Positions 53,878-62,726 of a DNA stretch of 64,000 nt are shown in pieces. The translations under genes were made by a program, and so were the position numbers. The notes under the pieces are model-generated. The model did not search any database. It was given only the letters and a program-made list of their open reading frames with translations, and was not told the origin of the DNA. Numbering within the stretch: the first letter of the stretch is position 1; each line of letters starts with the position of its first letter. The DNA is from Acidobacteriota bacterium (lineage in GTDB: Bacteria; Acidobacteriota; Terriglobia; Terriglobales; Acidobacteriaceae): the NCBI GenBank assembly GCA_018268895.1, contig JAFDVP010000007.1, positions 930,001 to 994,000 of the forward strand, written 5' to 3'.

Positions 53878-56087
53878 TGACACCTTTTCCCACCTTTATC
53901 ACCATGCTGGCCCTCGTCCTACCTTCTCTCGCCCAACAGCCGGGTGCCCCATCTTCGGCTCGGGACGGCGACAGCCGGCCCGAGACTAAGGTGGGTTCAC
54001 AGAATCCTTCGTCAGTGGAACCCTCTCCTCAGCCTCAAGGGCAGGTACTCTTTCACCGCAACGAAGATAACGCCGCGCAACAGACAGAGCAGAAGGCCAC
54101 GGCGAAGCCGCCACGAACACCTGAAACCACCATCGAATCCATCACCGAGACCGAGCGTTCCGCTCTTCTGTTCACAGCCTGGGACCTCGACCTCCACGTA
54201 ACTCCGGCGACCTCGCACTTGGCCGCCCGTGCGCGTTTCACCGTCCGCAATACCTCCCCGGAGCCCCTCAAGCGTTTGGTTCTTCAGCTCTCTTCTTCGC
54301 TGAGCTTCGAGAGCATCGGTGCCCCCACCCCCCTCGGCTTCACGCAGCACACTCTCCCGACTGACGCCGACCACACCGGCGGAGCCAGCGAGGCCGTCGT
54401 TGCCCTCCCCCTCCCCCTGGCACCGGGGGAGACGTTGACGCTGACGGCGCTCTACTCCGGCGACGTTCCTTCCTCGGGGCAGAGGCTTGTCCGCATCGGC
54501 GCTCCGCCAGACCAGGCTGTACGCGCCGACTGGGACCGGATCGCCCCGGAGTCGATCGCGCTTCGCGGCTTCGGCAACGTTCTCTGGTATCCGGTCTGTT
54601 CCCCCCCACTCTTCCTGGGGGATGGCGCAAAGCTCTTTCAGGCCATCGGCCGGTCGCGCCTCCAACAGGCTGCCTCCACGTTGCGCGTCCGTCTGTCCAT
54701 CGACTATGCAGGCGAGCCACCCGCCGATGCCTTCCTCAATGGGCAGCGCCTTCCGCTCGAGCGCATCGTCGAGGAGCCGAATGCGCTGGTCGCCGAGTCG
54801 CACGGTGTCGCAACCGCCGGGTTTCCCGCTACGCCCATCGGCTTTCGTACCCCCAGCCTCTTCGTCACATGGAACGCCGCAAAGCCAACGGAGAACCAGC
54901 TTCTCTCCGTGATTACAGAGAGGCCTGAAGCAGTAACACCTTACGCGGTCGCCGCCGACAATGTCGCGCCGCTGCTACAGGACTGGCTTGGGCCTGCGCC
55001 GCTTACCCCGCTGACGCTCCTCGATCACCCTGGCCAACCCTTCGAAGACGATGCCTTCCTCGCTCTTCCTCTTACGCTGACAGATGCGCGCCAGATCGCG
55101 CCGTCGCTGGTCCACTCCCTCACCCATGCGTGGTTTCGCTCGTCGCTGCCATGGCTGAACGAGGGGGTGCCGCAGTTCCTGTCGCTGGTGGCCAGCGAGA
55201 CCGTCGATGGCCGCGACAAGATGCTGGCCGAGCTGCACCAGCTCATCACTCCGCTGACCCTGATGGAGCCGGAGAACGCGCCCATCGCACCGGCACGGCA
55301 GAACGCAGCCGCCTCCGATACCCCTCCTCCTGACCGCGCCGCTGAAGATTCCGGACGCAGCCTTCAGGAGGCCCTGCAGGCGAAGCTGCGGGGAATCCTT
55401 CCCGGCCCGCCGGAGAGCTACTCCTCGTCTTCGTCTTCAAGCTCATCCAGCAGCGACAAACCGGATATCTTGACGTCAAGAGAATCCGGCGCGCCTGTAC
55501 TTCCTTCGTCCCAGACTCCCCCGCCGGGCCAGCCGGGACAGAGCCTGATCGATGCCCATGACGAGGTCTACTACCGGGCCAAGGCGGCTGCGGTTCTGGT
55601 GATGCTGCGCTCCATCGTCGGCGATGCCGCCCTCAAACAGGCTCTCAAGACCTACCGCGACCAGGTGCGACACACCGGGCATGAAGATTCGCATGGGTTC
55701 CAGCAGGTATTGGAGCAGGCATCGCACAAGGACCTCTCGCTGCTCTTCGACGACTGGGTCTACCACGACCGCGGGTTGGCCGATCTTTCGATCGTGAGCG
55801 TCACCCCCCGCAACCTGTCCGCGCGCAGCGGCAAAGGCACGAGCTGGCTGGTCGCGGTTGAGGTGCACAATGCCGGGTCGGTGACCGCCGACGTTCCGGT
55901 CACGGTGCGTTCGGGCAGCCTGACTTCGACTGTGCGGGTGAGTGTGCCACCGAAGTCGACGATGTCCACGCGGGTCGTCTTTGAGGGTGTACCGCAGGAG
56001 GTGATTCTCAACGACGGCACGGTCCCGGAGACGACAACGCCCATGCACCTCTTCCGGCTTAGTTTGCCCGCGAACGATGCGAAGTGA
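53877..56087 (+). CDS. Exported peptidase-MA-like protein with a broken HExxH motif
   Basis: A 736-residue exported protein. Signal peptide MTPFPTFITMLALVLPSLAQ. A beta-rich N-terminal region resembling M1-type aminopeptidase N-domains (FTVRNTSPEPLKRLVLQLSS) precedes the gluzincin core SLVHSLTHAWFRSSLPWLNE. The His pair (413, 417) and the later Glu in NEG (429) are kept, but the catalytic Glu after the first His is Ser414. It is therefore probably not a peptidase, or a metal-binding relic. A Ser run lies near 515-527, and a C-terminal beta domain ends it. The palindromic repeat at 53940 lies in frame near the start. Coupled to rlmB by TGATG. Confidence 0.78.
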   Translation: MTPFPTFITMLALVLPSLAQQPGAPSSARDGDSRPETKVGSQNPSSVEPSPQPQGQVLFHRNEDNAAQQTEQKATAKPPRTPETTIESITETERSALLFTAWDLDLHVTPATSHLAARARFTVRNTSPEPLKRLVLQLSSSLSFESIGAPTPLGFTQHTLPTDADHTGGASEAVVALPLPLAPGETLTLTALYSGDVPSSGQRLVRIGAPPDQAVRADWDRIAPESIALRGFGNVLWYPVCSPPLFLGDGAKLFQAIGRSRLQQAASTLRVRLSIDYAGEPPADAFLNGQRLPLERIVEEPNALVAESHGVATAGFPATPIGFRTPSLFVTWNAAKPTENQLLSVITERPEAVTPYAVAADNVAPLLQDWLGPAPLTPLTLLDHPGQPFEDDAFLALPLTLTDARQIAPSLVHSLTHAWFRSSLPWLNEGVPQFLSLVASETVDGRDKMLAELHQLITPLTLMEPENAPIAPARQNAAASDTPPPDRAAEDSGRSLQEALQAKLRGILPGPPESYSSSSSSSSSSSDKPDILTSRESGAPVLPSSQTPPPGQPGQSLIDAHDEVYYRAKAAAVLVMLRSIVGDAALKQALKTYRDQVRHTGHEDSHGFQQVLEQASHKDLSLLFDDWVYHDRGLADLSIVSVTPRNLSARSGKGTSWLVAVEVHNAGSVTADVPVTVRSGSLTSTVRVSVPPKSTMSTRVVFEGVPQEVILNDGTVPETTTPMHLFRLSLPANDAK
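53940..53996. repeat. Palindromic repeat in frame within the peptidase-like gene
   Basis: Starts CCGGGTGCCCCATC, as at 19295 in rnr and in the same codon phase. The outer stem CCCATCTT/AAGGTGGG (one G-T pair) and inner stem CTCGGG/CCCGAG form a longer variant. It encodes PGAPSSARDGDSRPETKVG just after the signal peptide. Confidence 0.7.
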
Positions 56088-56118
56088 GGGGAGTTTGCAG
56101 GCACCCCTAAAAGAAAAT

Positions 56119-56152
56119 GCAGGTCCTTCGACTCGCGCTCGCTCAGGATGAC
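56119..56152. repeat. Dispersed intergenic repeat, inverted copy
   Basis: GCAGGTCCTTCGACTCGCGC then GCTCAGGATGAC, the reverse complement of the 13180 copy. It ends within the first TGACA of the phased array downstream. Confidence 0.75.
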
Positions 56153-56234
56153 AACTGTTGGGGGGTGATGACAGTTCGTTGGCTGGTTATGACAGATTCT
56201 TGCGTGATGATGACAGAGCTGCGTAGTGATGACA
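56149..56234 (+). promoter_or_regulatory. Phased TGACAG repeat array
   Basis: Five copies of TGACA(G) start at 56149, 56168, 56189, 56210 and 56229, i.e. every 19 to 21 bases, close to two helical turns. Most are preceded by GA or TGA. The array lies 144 bases before the GTG start of the TPR protein. Helical phasing suggests a protein-binding array or bent DNA. Confidence 0.5.
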
Positions 56235-56377
56235 GATCGTCGGGTTGTGGAGAAAATGGGCTATGCTTTTATTATCAACAAAATAAAAGGCTTCTATCGA
56301 AAGAGCGCGGTAGGCAGTGGGACGGGTTGCTACAACCTCCATCGCTCTCCTAAACTCCACAGGAAGAGTCAAATATC

Positions 56378-58195
56378 GTGTCCTTTCTCCGCAAATCGGC
56401 ATTTACGGCCCTCGCACTGGCGCTGGCAGCGCCTCTTTGTCTGACCACCCAGGCTACGGGCCAGTCGTCTTCGAGCTCCAGTTCCAGCTCCAACCCGTCC
56501 TCTGCAACGGACTCGACGATGGAGAACAGGCAGGCGCTTCCGGCCCGCCCGCGGGTTGCGCAGCCAGAGGCCGGTGGCGCCGCCGTAACTCTGGAGACCA
56601 GCGAGCCGCTCTTCGATCTTGCCGTTGCGTTGAATGCCTGCGGCTACGATGCGGATCTCGATGCCTCGGCGCCTGTCCGCAGCAGGGTGCGCGAGCAGAT
56701 CAATGAGGCGCTGGCCAAAGGAACGCCCGAGGCGCGGGACCATCGCGATGCGCTGTGCAAGTACGTTCGCGAGCACACGCTCTCGGATCCCGGACTGAAC
56801 CTGGCGCAGTACATCTCGCTCTCGCTCTATCTCAATCCGCCTCCGCAGCTCACGCCTTCGGCGGGAGAGAACGAGCTTCCTCCCGATTCGACGCAGATCG
56901 TCAATATCCTTCCGCTTCTGCGGTCATTCGCGGAAGATGTCAATCTTCATGCGCTGTGGGTGGAGCATCGCGCCGAGTACGAGGAACTGGTGCGGCTGGT
57001 GCACGATCCCATGACCAAGGCGATCCTGGACACCAACGTCTATCTGCGGATGCCGGTCTCGAGCTATGACGGCCGCCGGTTTCTGGTGCTTCTGGAGCCG
57101 ATGCTGGCTCCCTCGACGACCAACGCCCGCATCTATGGTAGCGACTATATCGTTGTCACCTCGCCTACTGCCGAAGGCAAGGTGCACATGGACCAGATAC
57201 GGCACACGTATCTGCACTACTTGATTGAGCCGCTTGTGTATGCGCGTGCCAGCGCGATGGAGCGCTTTCTGCCGCTGATGAAGTCGGTGCAGGATGCCCC
57301 GCTGGACTTTGCCTACCGGTCGGATGCGGCAGCGCTGATTACCGAGTGCATGATCAAGGCGGTTGAGGCGCAGACGATGGATGTGGGCGTCCCGAAGCCA
57401 CAGAGGCCGAGCCAGGTGCGCCAACGCGCGGATCTCGTCAGCTACGACGCCAACCTGTCGGCGTGGGAGCACGAGGCGGAGATCGTCCGGCGCAAGCAGG
57501 TGGACCTGGACATGCGGCAGGGCTGGGTGCTCACCAACTACTTCTTCGACCACATCGGTGAGATGGCCAGGGACGGCGTGAGCCTGCGCGAGCAGATCGC
57601 CCCGATGGTCTACGGCATGGACATCGACAGCCAGCGGCGCGCCATACAGCACATCGACTTTCTGCCCGAGGGAAGCAACGACTTTGTGAAGCGCGCTCCC
57701 CGGGTGCTGCAAGGGATGGACCTGGCGGAGATGAAGCTCATCAAGGGCGACGCCACGGGGGCGGAGCAGATGGCCGACGAGGCGCTGAAGGCCAATCCGA
57801 ACGACGCGCAGGCCAACTACCTGGCTGGCCGCATCGAGCTGATGCGCGGCGACCCCGGCGCGGCGATGGAGCACTTCAACAAGACGCTGACCGTTGCCAA
57901 AGACCCGCGAACGCTGGCCTGGACCCACATCTACATGGGCCGCCTGTATGACATTGCCCGCGACCCGGAACGCCCCGATGTAGAGCATCCGGAGCGGCCC
58001 AAGGCGCTAGCGGAATACAAGGCGGCGCTGGCAGTCCGCGACGCCCAGCCCGACACCCGCGCCGCAGCGGAAAAGGGACTCAAAGAGCCCTTCCTTCTAC
58101 CGAAGAGAACGCAGACCCCCAACGAAGACGACGAACCGCTGGATCCCAGCGGCAAGAAAGAGAAAGAGGCTTACCGTCCAGATTCGCCTCGTTGA
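56378..58195 (+). CDS. Secreted protein with C-terminal TPR repeats
   Basis: A 605-residue exported protein with GTG start after AGGAAGAG. Signal peptide MSFLRKSAFTALALALAAPL and a Ser-run linker (SSSSSSSSSNPSS) come first. The central region contains IRHTYLHYLIEPLVYARASA, with an HxxxH-like pair but no catalytic Glu, and EIVRRKQVDLDMRQGWVLTN. Near the C-terminus there are two to three TPRs (AEMKLIKGDATGAEQMADEA, ANYLAGRIELMRGDPGAAME). I recognise it as a type found in acidobacteria but not by function. Upstream lie the phased TGACAG repeats and an AT-rich promoter area. Confidence 0.75.
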   Translation: MSFLRKSAFTALALALAAPLCLTTQATGQSSSSSSSSSNPSSATDSTMENRQALPARPRVAQPEAGGAAVTLETSEPLFDLAVALNACGYDADLDASAPVRSRVREQINEALAKGTPEARDHRDALCKYVREHTLSDPGLNLAQYISLSLYLNPPPQLTPSAGENELPPDSTQIVNILPLLRSFAEDVNLHALWVEHRAEYEELVRLVHDPMTKAILDTNVYLRMPVSSYDGRRFLVLLEPMLAPSTTNARIYGSDYIVVTSPTAEGKVHMDQIRHTYLHYLIEPLVYARASAMERFLPLMKSVQDAPLDFAYRSDAAALITECMIKAVEAQTMDVGVPKPQRPSQVRQRADLVSYDANLSAWEHEAEIVRRKQVDLDMRQGWVLTNYFFDHIGEMARDGVSLREQIAPMVYGMDIDSQRRAIQHIDFLPEGSNDFVKRAPRVLQGMDLAEMKLIKGDATGAEQMADEALKANPNDAQANYLAGRIELMRGDPGAAMEHFNKTLTVAKDPRTLAWTHIYMGRLYDIARDPERPDVEHPERPKALAEYKAALAVRDAQPDTRAAAEKGLKEPFLLPKRTQTPNEDDEPLDPSGKKEKEAYRPDSPR

Positions 58196-58262
58196 GAGAC
58201 GAATGCGACGGTTGGTTCGTCCATTCATTCCGGTAGTAGAGTATTTGCCGAGAGGGCCCAGC

Positions 58263-59141
58263 ATGACGACGCGGCGAAAGAAGTCCACACGCGAATCGAT
58301 CGGGACGCCTTCGGCCCTCTTCGGCCACGAGTTCAAGCGCCCGGAGCTGCTGACGTGGGCGTTGACGCATCGGTCACTGGCTTACGAGACCGGCCCGGAG
58401 ACGCTGCCCGATCCGCGCTCGGACAATGAGCAGCTTGAGTTTGTAGGTGACGCGGTGCTGGGGCTTGCGGTCGCCGATGGTCTGTTTCATCGCTTTCCGC
58501 ACTCGCGCGAAGGAGAGCTGACGCGCCTGCGCGCCTCGTTGGTAAGCCGCCGGCATCTGGGCGCGGTAGCCGCCCGCATCGGGCTTGGGGAGATGCTGCT
58601 ACTGGGCCGCGGCGAGGAACAGAGCGGCGGGCGGCAGAAGCCCGCGCTGCTGGCCAACGCGCTTGAGGCAGTGATTGCGGCGCTCTATCTCGATGGCGGA
58701 CTGGAGGCGGCGCGGAACTTTATCGAACGCCACATCGTCGAGCCCTCGCTGCCGGAGCTGCATGGCGCGCTGAGCGCGGGAGTGACGTTCAGCGGCGCGA
58801 TCGGCGACCATAAATCGGCGCTTCAGGAGCATCTGCAGGCGATTGGCGCGGGGCAGCCGCAGTACGTTTTGACGGCTCAGAGCGGCCCCGATCACAAGAA
58901 GCTCTTCCGCGTCGAGGTACGGATTCCCGACGGTCAAGGCGGCACACGCGCACTGGGCGAGTCCGAGGCCACGACCAAGAAGCAGGCGCAGCAACAGGCG
59001 GCGCACATCGCGGTGGAGCGGCTTCTGGCTGAGGAGTCCTCTGCGGCCCCGCCGGAGCCGTTGCAGGGAAAAATTGCCCGTAAGGCGAAGAGGGCGGTCA
59101 CTGGCTCCGGCGGACACAGCACGATGGAGGCAGTGCAATGA
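58263..59141 (+). CDS. rnc: Ribonuclease III
   Basis: A 292-residue enzyme: RNase III signature NEQLEFVGDAVL (residues 55-66), and LLANALEAVIAALYLDGGLE near 145, followed by the dsRNA-binding domain (DHKSALQEHLQAIGAGQPQY, ATTKKQAQQQAAHIAVERLL) and an extra C-terminal tail. It cuts double-stranded RNA, including rRNA precursors. The position of E. coli Asp114, a metal ligand, is Asn here, while the following Glu (E117) is kept. The ATG after GAGAGGG was chosen; an upstream ATG at 58203 would add 20 residues. Its stop overlaps lepB (ATGA), so it is the first gene of the rnc-lepB-lepB operon. Confidence 0.94.
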   Translation: MTTRRKKSTRESIGTPSALFGHEFKRPELLTWALTHRSLAYETGPETLPDPRSDNEQLEFVGDAVLGLAVADGLFHRFPHSREGELTRLRASLVSRRHLGAVAARIGLGEMLLLGRGEEQSGGRQKPALLANALEAVIAALYLDGGLEAARNFIERHIVEPSLPELHGALSAGVTFSGAIGDHKSALQEHLQAIGAGQPQYVLTAQSGPDHKKLFRVEVRIPDGQGGTRALGESEATTKKQAQQQAAHIAVERLLAEESSAAPPEPLQGKIARKAKRAVTGSGGHSTMEAVQ

Positions 59142-59980
59142 GCGGCCCTGTCTCCCCGGCTGCTACGGCTTCAACGACGACGCAGGAATCTGTACCTTCG
59201 CCCCCTCCGGCTCTCGCCACAGAAGACAAGACCCTGAAGACGCCGCATCACAGGGTGCATATTCGATATCAGCGGCACGGGTTCCTGCCGGCGGTTCAGT
59301 CGCTGACGATGATCATTGTTGTGGCTGTTTTTATCGTCACCTTCACCGTGCAGCCGTTCCGTATTCCCTCGGGTTCGATGGAGCCGACGCTGATGATCGG
59401 GGACTTCCTGCTGGTCGACAAGCAGGTTCAGATCGATCCTGGTGGCTCAAACTTCCTTCTTCCTGCTCCCTCGATCCATCGTGGAGACGTCATCGTCTTT
59501 CACTTTCCTGTTGATCCGGGAATGCACCTGGTGAAGCGGGTGGTAGGGGTGCCGGGGGACCACATCCGCCTGCGTAACGGGCATGTGCAGATCAATGGCC
59601 GCGGCATCGACGAGCCATACGCCGTCTACCGTCCTTCAGGGCCGGACAACTTCCGCGACAACTTCCCCCGGCTTGAGAGCGCGGACCCGGAGATCGACTC
59701 CCGCTGGTGGATGCGGATGCGCAAGCTGGTCGACAACGGCGAACTGATCGTTCCGGCAGGGAACTACTTCGTGCTGGGGGACAACCGGAACGACAGCGAG
59801 GACAGCCGGTACTGGGGGTTCGTTCCACAGGACGCCATCGTTGGCCGTCCGCTGGTGATCTATTTCTCGCTTCGCCAGGATGACGACGACAGCACAGCCG
59901 TCCTTCCTCATAGCGGCGAGCTGGCCGCCGGGCTGTCGGGATTTGCCCGCTGGGACAGGATGATGCGGGTGATCCGGTAG
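59138..59980 (+). CDS. lepB: Signal peptidase I, copy 1
   Basis: A 280-residue type I signal peptidase. A Pro/Thr-rich cytoplasmic N-terminus leads to one membrane helix (SLTMIIVVAVFIVTFTVQPF). The catalytic dyad is Ser80 in RIPSGSMEPTLMIGDFLLVD and Lys133 in HLVKRVVGVPGDHIRLRNG. FVLGDNRNDSEDSRYWGFVP is box E. The enzyme cleaves Sec and Tat signal peptides on the outer face of the inner membrane. The E. coli-like second helix is absent. Overlaps rnc by four bases. A second copy follows. Confidence 0.96.
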   Translation: MSGPVSPAATASTTTQESVPSPPPALATEDKTLKTPHHRVHIRYQRHGFLPAVQSLTMIIVVAVFIVTFTVQPFRIPSGSMEPTLMIGDFLLVDKQVQIDPGGSNFLLPAPSIHRGDVIVFHFPVDPGMHLVKRVVGVPGDHIRLRNGHVQINGRGIDEPYAVYRPSGPDNFRDNFPRLESADPEIDSRWWMRMRKLVDNGELIVPAGNYFVLGDNRNDSEDSRYWGFVPQDAIVGRPLVIYFSLRQDDDDSTAVLPHSGELAAGLSGFARWDRMMRVIR

Positions 59981-60046
59981 GGAATCTGGAGGCCGGGCCG
60001 CTTCAGGCGATACACTGACAAGAGGCACTTGCGGAGAGATGTATCG

Positions 60047-60853
60047 ATGAAGACGATAGATTCGGTTCAGAACGAAGAAGAGGCGACGAAACCGGCAGAG
60101 GCGGAGAGGGCAGAGACCCCGCTCGAATCGCTGGCGTCCATTGCCAGTGTGCTTGCCGTGGGCCTCTTCGTGATGACCTTCGTCTTTCAGAACTTCGAGA
60201 TTCCTTCGGCCTCGATGGAGAAGACGCTGCTGATCGGCGACCATGTGCTGGTCGATCGCATCACGCTGGCTCCCCCTACAAAGTGGGCACCGTTTACTTA
60301 TTACAGGGACGTGCGCCGGGGCGACATCATCGTCTTCCTGAAGCCGGGTGAGCCTGACCTGTTCCTGGTGAAGCGCGCCATCGGCATCCCGGGCGACCGC
60401 ATCCACCTGCGCAACGGCGTGGTGTACCTGAACGGCGTTGCGCAGAACGAGCCTTACGCCGCCATGCCAACCGCAGACGGCAACCCGCAACATGAGTACG
60501 TGCCGTATCGCGATGATTTTCCCAGCATCCCGCCGGACCCGATGTACCAGGTGACTGCGAGCTGGCAGTATGAGATGCCGACACATATTCAGGGCGACGA
60601 CCTGGTGGTCCCTCCGGGCAAGGTCTTCGCCATGGGCGACAACCGGCCCGACTCGCTCGATGGGCGCTTCTGGGGATTTGTGCCGCGTGAAAATATCGTG
60701 GGCCGGCCGATGTTTGTCTACTGGTCGTTCGAGACGCCTGCCGACCAGATCAACAAGCAGACCATCGGCGAGAGGCTCTCGTTCATGGGGCATATCCTGA
60801 TCCACATCTTCGATCAGACGCGGTGGAAGCGGACGTTCCACATTGTGCGATAG
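60047..60853 (+). CDS. lepB: Signal peptidase I, copy 2
   Basis: A 268-residue signal peptidase I, 66 bases after copy 1. An acidic N-terminus (NEEEATKPAEAERAETPLES) and one helix (LASIASVLAVGLFVMTFVFQ) precede Ser56 in EIPSASMEKTLLIGDHVLVD and Lys109 in LFLVKRAIGIPGDRIHLRNG. AMGDNRPDSLDGRFWGFVPR is box E. It differs from copy 1 in the loops and in the SASM active-site context, so the two may prefer different substrates. GGAGAG precedes the start. An earlier in-frame start would add six residues. Confidence 0.96.
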   Translation: MKTIDSVQNEEEATKPAEAERAETPLESLASIASVLAVGLFVMTFVFQNFEIPSASMEKTLLIGDHVLVDRITLAPPTKWAPFTYYRDVRRGDIIVFLKPGEPDLFLVKRAIGIPGDRIHLRNGVVYLNGVAQNEPYAAMPTADGNPQHEYVPYRDDFPSIPPDPMYQVTASWQYEMPTHIQGDDLVVPPGKVFAMGDNRPDSLDGRFWGFVPRENIVGRPMFVYWSFETPADQINKQTIGERLSFMGHILIHIFDQTRWKRTFHIVR

Positions 60854-60897
60854 AGAAGGTCTGGCCCCTCAGCTCCTTAATTAATAGATAACTTTTG

Positions 60898-62619
60898 ATG
60901 CAGCAGATGGACTCTATTCACGCCGAAGACCACGAAAGCCACGACGCTCGCCCTGCCCGCTCAGGCACGCGGCGTCGCATGGCCGCTCATCTGCGTCGCT
61001 TCTGGATTGTCTACGCTCTGCTCGCTCTTGTGCTGGGGCTGGCCATGCTGCCGCCGCTGGTCAACGTGAACCGTTTCCGTCGGCGGATTGCAACCAGCAT
61101 TGGGGGAAGCCTCGGCCGGCCGGTACACCTGGATAACGTGTCGATGAGCGTCTTTCCGCTACCCGGCTTCGTGATTGAGAACCTGGTCGTCGACGAAGAC
61201 CCGGCCTTCGGCTCCGAACCGATCATTCGCGCCAACACGGTGCGCGCGACGCTGCGGCTCTCTTCGCTGTGGCGCAGGCGGGTCGAGTTCTCGACGATCA
61301 GCTTTACCGAGCCGAGCGTGAACCTGGTGCATACCTCAGCCGGAAAGTGGAACATCGAAGAGGTGCTGATGCAGGCCTCGCGGATTGACGCCGCTCCAAC
61401 CACGCAGCGGAAGGCAGGATCTGCGCCGCGGTTCCCGTACATTGAAGCCACCGGGGCGCGCCTGAACTTCAAGATGGAGCAGGAGAAGTTGCCCTTCTCG
61501 CTGGTCGATTCGGAGTTTGCGCTGTGGTCGCCGGACCCAGAGCAGTGGCGACTGCGGCTGCGCGCACACCCCACGCGAACGGACACCAGCATCTCGAACG
61601 CCGGCATCGTAGAGCTGGAGGCGACGCTGGGGCGGGGAGACTCGCTGGCGCACATCCCGCTGAACCTGACAGGGCAATGGCGCGACGCTCCACTGGGCGA
61701 GACCAGCCGTGTGCTGGCCAGTCACGACGCAGGATGGCGCGGGAACCTGGCGCTCACGACGAACATTCGCGGAACGATCGGCGAGGGCGCGGTCACTGCG
61801 CGTCTTCGATTGATCGGCGCGCGCAGGGCCGATTTTGTTCCGCAACAGCCGCTGACCGCAGAGATCGAGTGCTTCGCTACCGCAACCTCGGTCTTTCACA
61901 GCTTTCAGGACGTGCGCTGCTCGTGGCCACCCAACGCCTCCTCCGGCGTACCAACTGTCGCGGCGACGGGAGAGATCCCGAACATTCGGCGGCTGGAGGA
62001 CGCGCAGATCCAGATCGGCACTTCGGGGGTTCCCGCCGCAACCGTTCTTGGTTGGTTGCGGGTCCTCACACCGGGCGTCGCCGACGATATAACGGCAGCG
62101 GGCACCCTGACAGGGAGCGTCTCTTATAACGAAGCTGCCGATCGCCAATGGTTCGGTCATCTGACCGTCCACGATGCGGAGCTAAGGCCGGGGGCTGACA
62201 GATCGAACGAATCCTTAATTAAAGGTGATATCTCATTGTCGAAGACGAACACGGCGGATACCGAGGTCCATCGGCGGCCGGTGAAGACTCTCCCCTCTCC
62301 GGAAGGCTTTATTTTGTCATCGACGGCACTCTCCCTGGGTGGGCATGATCCAGCGGTTTTAGAAGGACATCTCGATGGCAGCGGATACGCTTTGCATCTG
62401 ACGGGGCCGGCAACTGTCGAGCGCCTGAAACAACTGGGAACGGCGCTGCCGTGCCTGGGCGGTGGACTGGATTCTGTAGTGGAAGCGGCGACAGAAACGG
62501 CACCGGTTCGAGTTGACCTTACATCCACTCATTTCTGGGGAGATCCATCACCACGGGTATGGCAGGACTCTTCGCTGCATCAAACCACGGCTGTGGCGAA
62601 GACGCGAAAGTCGCATTGA
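60898..62619 (+). CDS. AsmA-family protein
   Basis: A 573-residue envelope protein. A cytoplasmic N-terminus with basic TRRRMAAHLRRFW leads to one helix (IVYALLALVLGLAMLPPLVN). A chorein-like beta part follows with RRIATSIGGSLGRPVHLDNV, SVFPLPGFVIENLVVDEDPA and NTVRATLRLSSLWRRRVEFS, the AsmA N-terminal signature. The middle has repeated strand-rich segments. AsmA-like proteins (TamB, YhdP) carry phospholipids between the membranes. It is shorter than TamB. The ATG at 60898 was used; a TTG just before or an ATG at 60907 are alternatives. It ends in a short Thr/Lys tail. Possibly in the rnc-lepB operon. Confidence 0.85.
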   Translation: MQQMDSIHAEDHESHDARPARSGTRRRMAAHLRRFWIVYALLALVLGLAMLPPLVNVNRFRRRIATSIGGSLGRPVHLDNVSMSVFPLPGFVIENLVVDEDPAFGSEPIIRANTVRATLRLSSLWRRRVEFSTISFTEPSVNLVHTSAGKWNIEEVLMQASRIDAAPTTQRKAGSAPRFPYIEATGARLNFKMEQEKLPFSLVDSEFALWSPDPEQWRLRLRAHPTRTDTSISNAGIVELEATLGRGDSLAHIPLNLTGQWRDAPLGETSRVLASHDAGWRGNLALTTNIRGTIGEGAVTARLRLIGARRADFVPQQPLTAEIECFATATSVFHSFQDVRCSWPPNASSGVPTVAATGEIPNIRRLEDAQIQIGTSGVPAATVLGWLRVLTPGVADDITAAGTLTGSVSYNEAADRQWFGHLTVHDAELRPGADRSNESLIKGDISLSKTNTADTEVHRRPVKTLPSPEGFILSSTALSLGGHDPAVLEGHLDGSGYALHLTGPATVERLKQLGTALPCLGGGLDSVVEAATETAPVRVDLTSTHFWGDPSPRVWQDSSLHQTTAVAKTRKSH

Positions 62620-62641
62620 CCCCGGTTGATCGCCAGAAAAT

Positions 62642-62678
62642 GCAGATCCTTCGACTCCGCGGCTTCGCTCAGGATGAC
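62642..62678. repeat. Dispersed intergenic repeat, inverted copy
   Basis: GCAGATCCTTCGACTCCGC then GGCTTCGCTCAGGATGAC. It is the reverse complement of the 13180 repeat, 20 bases after the AsmA-like stop. Confidence 0.75.
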
Positions 62679-62726
62679 AAGGAATGAAGGTGACGGTAAA
62701 GCGCTCGAAGCGAGCCTAAACGGGCG

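Noticed and set aside
56149..56234. TGACAG repeats as a CRISPR array
   Set aside because: Repeat units are only 6-9 bases, spacers are shorter than 20 bases and no cas gene is near.
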